64,000 bases of DNA. It comes from Kitasatospora sp. NBC_00240 (GTDB lineage: Bacteria; Actinomycetota; Actinomycetes; Streptomycetales; Streptomycetaceae). The stretch is from the NCBI RefSeq assembly GCF_026342405.1, contig NZ_JAPEMU010000001.1:2542001-2606000 (forward strand), read 5' to 3'. Of this stretch, positions 60,253-64,000 are shown in pieces. Numbering within the stretch: position 1 is the first letter of the stretch; each line of letters opens with the position of its first letter. The notes below the pieces were generated by a model. It saw nothing but the letters and a program-made list of their open reading frames with translations. It was not told the DNA's origin and did not search any database. Both the position numbers and the translations under genes were made by a program.

Positions 60253-60494
60253 GGCCCAGGGCCACCACCGGCCCCGCACCACCGCGCCGGTACGCACCTG
60301 GGCCCGTACGCGGGCAGGACCGCCCGTACCCGCAACTCCCCCGGCCCGTCACGGGCCGGTGCCCCCCTTCCCGTCCCCGGCCGCTTCCCGTCCCCGGCCG
60401 CGAGCCGGCGGCCCGGCGTGCCCGCGGGCCCACTCGCCGCAGCCGGCCCGCCCGGGCTCCGCCCGGCCACCCCCGACCCCAGCCAGGAGGCGCC

Positions 60495-61232
60495 ATGCGT
60501 CTGCCCTTCTCCCGTCCCCGACCCGTCCACGACACGGTGGTGACGGCGGTGACCCCGCTGACCTCCGCCATGGTCCGGATCACGCTGACCGGGCCGACCC
60601 TGCCCGCGCTCGCCTTCGAACAGCCCACCCAGTGGGCCAAGCTCACCGTGGCCGACCCGGCGGGCGCCCCGGTGTCCAGGGCCTACACCGTCCGCCATCA
60701 CCGGCCCGGGCCGGGCGAGGCGGACTTCGACGTCGTCCTGCACGGCCGGGGGCCCTTCGCCCGCTGGGCCGCCGCCGCGCGCCCCGGCGAGCCGGTACGG
60801 ATCGCCGGGCCGCGCGGCCGGCTGCGCACGCCGGAGGGCGCCGGCCACCTGCTGCTCGTCGCGGACGAGAGCGCCCAGCCCGCCGCCCTCGCCCTGCTCG
60901 CCGCGCTGCCGCGCGGGTTCCCGGTGCTGGCCCTGCTGGAGACCGGCCTCCCGCAGGACACCCTGCCCTGCCGGACGGCCGCCGACGCCGCCGTGCACTG
61001 GCTGCCCCGGGCCGGCACCGGCCACCGCAAGGGCGAGCTGCTGCTGGAGTCCGTCCGGGACGCGGCCCTGCCGCCCGGCCGGGGCGCGGCCTGGGTGGCC
61101 GGCGAGGCCGGGGCGGTCACCGGGATCCGCCGGCACCTGCTCGGGGAGCGGGGCTTCGAGCGCGAAGGCGTCCGGGCCAAGGGCTACTGGAAGGCCGGCG
61201 AGGCCGACCACCGGGGCGGCGCGGAGCAGTGA
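60495..61232 (+). CDS. siderophore-interacting protein (FAD-type ferric reductase)
   Basis: A 245-residue protein with an AGGAGG site before ATG. The FAD-binding barrel shows SRAYTVRHHRPG, VLHGRGPFARWAAAARPGE and RIAGPRGRL. The C-terminal NAD(P)H part shows HLLLVADESAQPAALALLAALP, AWVAGEAGAVTGIRRHL and the family ending GYWKAGEADH. These proteins reduce ferric siderophores in the cytoplasm to free iron. It is alone here, without transport genes. The length is normal for the ViuB/SIP family. Confidence 0.9.
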   Translation: MRLPFSRPRPVHDTVVTAVTPLTSAMVRITLTGPTLPALAFEQPTQWAKLTVADPAGAPVSRAYTVRHHRPGPGEADFDVVLHGRGPFARWAAAARPGEPVRIAGPRGRLRTPEGAGHLLLVADESAQPAALALLAALPRGFPVLALLETGLPQDTLPCRTAADAAVHWLPRAGTGHRKGELLLESVRDAALPPGRGAAWVAGEAGAVTGIRRHLLGERGFEREGVRAKGYWKAGEADHRGGAEQ

Positions 61233-61239
61233 GCGCTCC

Positions 61240-61263
61240 GCCCCGCAGCCGCGACGGCGGGGC
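61240..61263. terminator. weak bidirectional terminator candidate
   Basis: GCCCCGC (61240-61246) pairs with GCGGGGC (61257-61263) in the 37-bp gap between convergent stops. No T-run follows. Confidence 0.4.
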
Positions 61264-61269
61264 CGGGAC

Positions 61270-62394
61270 CTACGGCGCCGGGGCCGCCGGGGCCGCCGGG
61301 GCGGCGGCCAGACCGGTGCAGCCGCGCAGGCCGTCACGGCGCTTGAGGGCGGCGGTGGCGGCCACGCCGGTCTGCGGCTGCGGCACCCCGGCGTCGTCCA
61401 CCAGCGCGGGGGTGAAGCTCTCGCCGGCGACCTTGCCGGCCGCGGTCAGGGTCAGCGTGGTGACCCCGGTCTCGTTGGAGAACGGGTAGTCGGAGGTGCC
61501 GTACCAGAGGAAGTTGCCGAAGCCGTAGCCGACGTAGGTGTTGCCGAGCATCCCGGAGCCCAGCATGGTGTGGGCGTGGGTGCCGACCACGGCGGTGGCC
61601 CCGGCGGTGGCGAGCTTCTTGGCGATCCCGGTCTGCGCGGTGGTCGGGCAGGCCTTGCCCTCGTCCCCCCAGTGCAGGTAGACGATCACCACGGGGGCCT
61701 GCTTCTTCGCCTGCTCGACGGCCTTCAGCAGCGCCGGGACGTCCAGTGCCGAGGCTATCCCGGGCTTGGTGGCACCGGCCCGCCACTTCTGGTTGGTGAG
61801 GTCCTCGACCTGACTGGCGGCCACCACGGCCACCTTCACCCCGCGGACGGTCGTCAGGTACGGGGCGTAGGCCTCCTTGGCGTTGCGGCCGAGGCCCACC
61901 ACCGGGATCGGCGAGCCGTCCTTGGCGGCCAGGGTGTCGGTCAGGCCGTCGGCGCCGAAGTCCACCGCGTGGTTGTTGGCCAGCGAGACGACGTCGACGC
62001 CGGAGTCCTTCAGCGCGTCCAGGGCCTTCGGCGAGGTGCGGAAGGTGTAGAGCTTGGGCTCGGGCGTGCCGCGCCCGGTGATCGCGGTCTCCAGGTTGAG
62101 CACGGCGAGGTCCGCGTCGGAGAGGGTCTGCGAGATCTGGCCGAGCGCGTGCTCGGGCGCCGCGACGGCCAGGCGGCTCTCGGTCCGGCCCTCGAAGTGG
62201 ACGTCACCGGCGAAGGCCACCGTGATCACGCCCTCCGGCCGGGGTGCGGCCGACGGGGAGGCGGTGGTGGCCGGGGCGCTGGTGGGGGCCGGCTTCGCGT
62301 CCGCGGCACGGTCGCGGGGCGGGTCGTCGGGTCCGCAGGCGGCCACCGGGGCGAGGGCGAGCAGCAGTGCGAGCACGGGCGCGACGCGGCGCAT
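61270..62394 (-). CDS. CapA-family (PGA_cap) metallophosphoesterase-like lipoprotein
   Basis: A 374-residue lipoprotein (signal peptide ending LALAPVAACGPD). The CapA domain has VAFAGDVHFEG, LAVLNLETAITG, VSLANNHAVDFGADGL, VYLHWGDEG and VVGTHAHTMLG in order, matching the metal-binding motifs of the family. CapA-type proteins occur with poly-gamma-glutamate export in Bacillus, but many actinomycete members stand alone and their substrate is unknown. The C-terminal Ala/Pro tail is disordered. Confidence 0.88.
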   Translation of the reverse strand: MRRVAPVLALLLALAPVAACGPDDPPRDRAADAKPAPTSAPATTASPSAAPRPEGVITVAFAGDVHFEGRTESRLAVAAPEHALGQISQTLSDADLAVLNLETAITGRGTPEPKLYTFRTSPKALDALKDSGVDVVSLANNHAVDFGADGLTDTLAAKDGSPIPVVGLGRNAKEAYAPYLTTVRGVKVAVVAASQVEDLTNQKWRAGATKPGIASALDVPALLKAVEQAKKQAPVVIVYLHWGDEGKACPTTAQTGIAKKLATAGATAVVGTHAHTMLGSGMLGNTYVGYGFGNFLWYGTSDYPFSNETGVTTLTLTAAGKVAGESFTPALVDDAGVPQPQTGVAATAALKRRDGLRGCTGLAAAPAAPAAPAP

Positions 62395-62634
62395 GGAGTC
62401 CCCCCGGGGGTTGGCAAGAGCGCGGACAGACTACGCCACCCGGCCTTGTGCCCTTCACTCCGCCTCCACATGAACCGGCACGTCGCCGGGCGCCCACGGC
62501 GCCGGCGCGGCGCCCGGCGGCCCCGGCGCGCCCCACCCGGGAGCGGCCCGGGGCCGGACGCGGCGGTGCGCGCGACCCCGCCGGTGCGCGATCCTGGACC
62601 CGGCAGCTGCCGGCCCACGAGCCCGGGGAGTGGA

Positions 62635-63819
62635 ATGCGTACGGACACGGACACCGGCCCCGCACCTGGCACCGACCCCGCACCGGGGGCGGCCGACTTC
62701 ACCCCCGCCGAGCGCGCCCGCGGCCGCGCGCTGCGCCGCGCGCAGTCCCCCTGGGCGCTCGGCGGGCGGCTGGCCGGGCTGGCGCTCTCGCTGGGGCTGG
62801 GCCTCACCCCGGCCGGGGCAGGCCTGGTGACGGCGGCCGGCGGGCTGTTCGGCGGCGGCCGGACGGCCACGGTGCTGGCCGGGACGGCCGCCCTGGTCCT
62901 GCTCGGCCAGGCCGTCGCGCTGCCGTTCGGAGCCCGGGTGACCGCCGTCCGGCGGGAGTACGGGCTGGTCACCCAGGGCTGGGGCGGCTGGGCCGCGGAC
63001 GCCCTGCGCGGCCTGGCCCTGACCCTGGCGCTGGCCCTGCCCGTGGTACTGGTGCTGTTCGCCCTGACCGAGCACTCCCCCGACGGCTGGTGGATCCCGG
63101 CGGCGGCCGGCGCCGCGCTGCTGACCGCCGCGCTGTCCTTCCTGTTCCCGCTGGTGGTCGAGCCGGTGTTCAACCGCTTCGCGCCGATGCCGCCCGGGCC
63201 GCAGCGGGAGGCCCTGCTGGCGCTGGCGGCCCGGGACGGCGTCCGGGTGCGGGACGTGCTGGTGGCCGACGCCTCCCGCCGGACCACCGCCCTCAACGCG
63301 TACGTCTCCGGTCTCGGCGCCACCCGCCGGATCGTCGCGTACGACACCCTGCTGAGCACCGCCGACCCGGGCGAGGTGGAGCTGGTGGTGGCGCACGAGC
63401 TGGGCCATGTGAAGGCCAGGGACGTGCTGACCGGGACGCTGCTCGGCGCGCTCGGGGCGGCCCTGGCGGTCTGCGCGCTGGGGCTGCTCACGAGCTGGGA
63501 GCCGCTGCTCTCGACGGCCGGCGCCGACTCCGCCGCCGATCCGCGGGTGCTGCCGCTGATGGCCGCCTGCGCGGCGCTGATCGGCGCGCTGGCCGGCCCG
63601 CCGCAGTGCGCGGTCAGCCGGCGGGTGGAGGCGCGGGCGGACCGGCACGCACTGGATCTCACCGGGGATCGCGAGCGGTTCATCGCGATGCAGCGCAGGC
63701 TGGCGGTGGCCAACGTGTCGGACGTCGACCCGCCGCGGGTGCTGGAGCTGCTGTTCGCCACCCACCCCAGCGCGGTGCGCCGGATCGCCGCCGCCCGCGC
63801 CTGGCGGCCCACCCCCTGA
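62635..63819 (+). CDS. M48-family zinc metalloprotease (membrane)
   Basis: A 394-residue membrane protease starting at ATG 62635 with GGGGAGTGG upstream. Four or more hydrophobic segments lie around residues 40-180. The catalytic site is LVVAHELGHVKARDV (HExxH), and the third zinc ligand Glu is in RRVEARADRHAL. The pattern FPLVVEPVFNRFAPMP and NAYVSGLGATRRIVAYDTLL matches CAAX-prenyl-protease/Ste24-like M48 enzymes found in actinomycetes. It probably degrades or processes membrane proteins. Confidence 0.9.
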   Translation: MRTDTDTGPAPGTDPAPGAADFTPAERARGRALRRAQSPWALGGRLAGLALSLGLGLTPAGAGLVTAAGGLFGGGRTATVLAGTAALVLLGQAVALPFGARVTAVRREYGLVTQGWGGWAADALRGLALTLALALPVVLVLFALTEHSPDGWWIPAAAGAALLTAALSFLFPLVVEPVFNRFAPMPPGPQREALLALAARDGVRVRDVLVADASRRTTALNAYVSGLGATRRIVAYDTLLSTADPGEVELVVAHELGHVKARDVLTGTLLGALGAALAVCALGLLTSWEPLLSTAGADSAADPRVLPLMAACAALIGALAGPPQCAVSRRVEARADRHALDLTGDRERFIAMQRRLAVANVSDVDPPRVLELLFATHPSAVRRIAAARAWRPTP

Positions 63820-63840
63820 GCAGGCCCGATCCCGTCCGGC

Positions 63841-63855
63841 GTTGTACTGTGCAAC
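63841..63855. promoter_or_regulatory. probable MarR operator
   Basis: GTTGTACTGTGCAAC is a near-palindrome (one mismatch per half besides the centre) 52 bp before a MarR gene start. MarR proteins usually bind and repress their own promoter. Confidence 0.45.
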
Positions 63856-63907
63856 ACCGTGTCCGCGGCACCGCGCAGCCGGTCCGCCCGAAGCCGAGGA
63901 GGTGCCC

Positions 63908-64000
63908 GTGAGCGGCCGCGAGTCGTCGATCGACACCATCCAGCGGGAGCTCACCGCCTTCGCCCGGCGTGCCCGGCACAAGGCCTCGCAGCTCCACCCG
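63908..64000 (+). CDS. MarR-family regulator (3' partial)
   Basis: Only 31 codons are in the window, from GTG 63908 after an AGGAGG site. The start reads ESSIDTIQRELTAFARRARH, typical of the N-terminal helix of Streptomyces MarR regulators. The helix-turn-helix would lie beyond the window end. The palindrome upstream is consistent with self-control. No target gene is visible. Confidence 0.6.
   Translation, partial: MSGRESSIDTIQRELTAFARRARHKASQLHP

Overview
The window is high-GC DNA with the codon pattern and gene families of a filamentous actinomycete. The Streptomyces-associated families DUF6233 and DUF6461, chains of overlapping ATGA/GTGA starts, many GTG starts and a cytochrome P450 all fit Streptomyces or Kitasatospora; the sequence does not decide between them. 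Two regions meet at about position 24,665.

Region 1 (1-about 24,665) is the right part of an integrated siphovirus-type prophage, all on the plus strand through the structural genes. It enters in the middle of the capsid maturation protease/scaffold gene. It continues through the HK97-fold capsid, head-tail connectors, tail tube, the tail assembly chaperone pair with a -1 frameshift, tape measure, tail and fibre proteins, a papain-like protease, an amidase endolysin and a cluster of small membrane (holin-type) proteins, and ends at a strong terminator (18,308-18,347). Terminase, portal and integrase must lie to the left of the window. Between the lysis genes and the right end sits accessory cargo. 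It includes a toxin / XRE antitoxin / SecB-like chaperone trio (18,476-19,889), a flavoprotein divergent from an XRE-TPR regulator, and several small actinomycete proteins. The prophage appears to end inside the coding sequence of a two-domain NAD-binding (TrkA-N) protein, whose 3' end has been displaced.

Region 2 (about 24,665-64,000) is host chromosome. From left to right it holds the interrupted NAD-binding gene; a DNA alkylation repair pair (ogt-like, alkB-like); a minus-strand P450 / CoA-transferase / DUF6461 group; a GNAT-AAA ATPase fusion; a glycosyltransferase; a metal/cobalamin-type binding protein with a minisatellite tail; an SLT-domain lipoprotein; and a protein with 28 perfect 9-bp repeats. 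It continues with a lipase-maturation-factor-like membrane protein, inositol-1-phosphate synthase, and an HxlR regulator divergent from an oxidoreductase.

The largest unit is a tightly coupled five-gene minus-strand operon (56,793 to 43,742). It encodes a DUF4132-like protein, a 1691-residue protein, a MoxR AAA+ ATPase, a DUF5682-VWA fusion and a SWIM zinc-finger protein, and resembles the poorly understood E. coli yehIKLMPQ locus. The right end carries a sugar dehydrogenase lipoprotein, an MFS exporter with two palindromic operators and a TetR gene, a siderophore-interacting protein, a CapA lipoprotein, an M48 protease and the start of a MarR regulator.

Two systems deserve most attention: the prophage-borne toxin-antitoxin-chaperone trio and the MoxR/VWA/SWIM operon with its YehM-YehP-type fusion and a hairpin that would mask its first ribosome binding site. 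A third theme is recent tandem repeat growth: four perfect or near-perfect arrays with units of 9 or 36 bp, three of them in frame inside genes. No tRNA, rRNA, CRISPR array or insertion sequence was seen.
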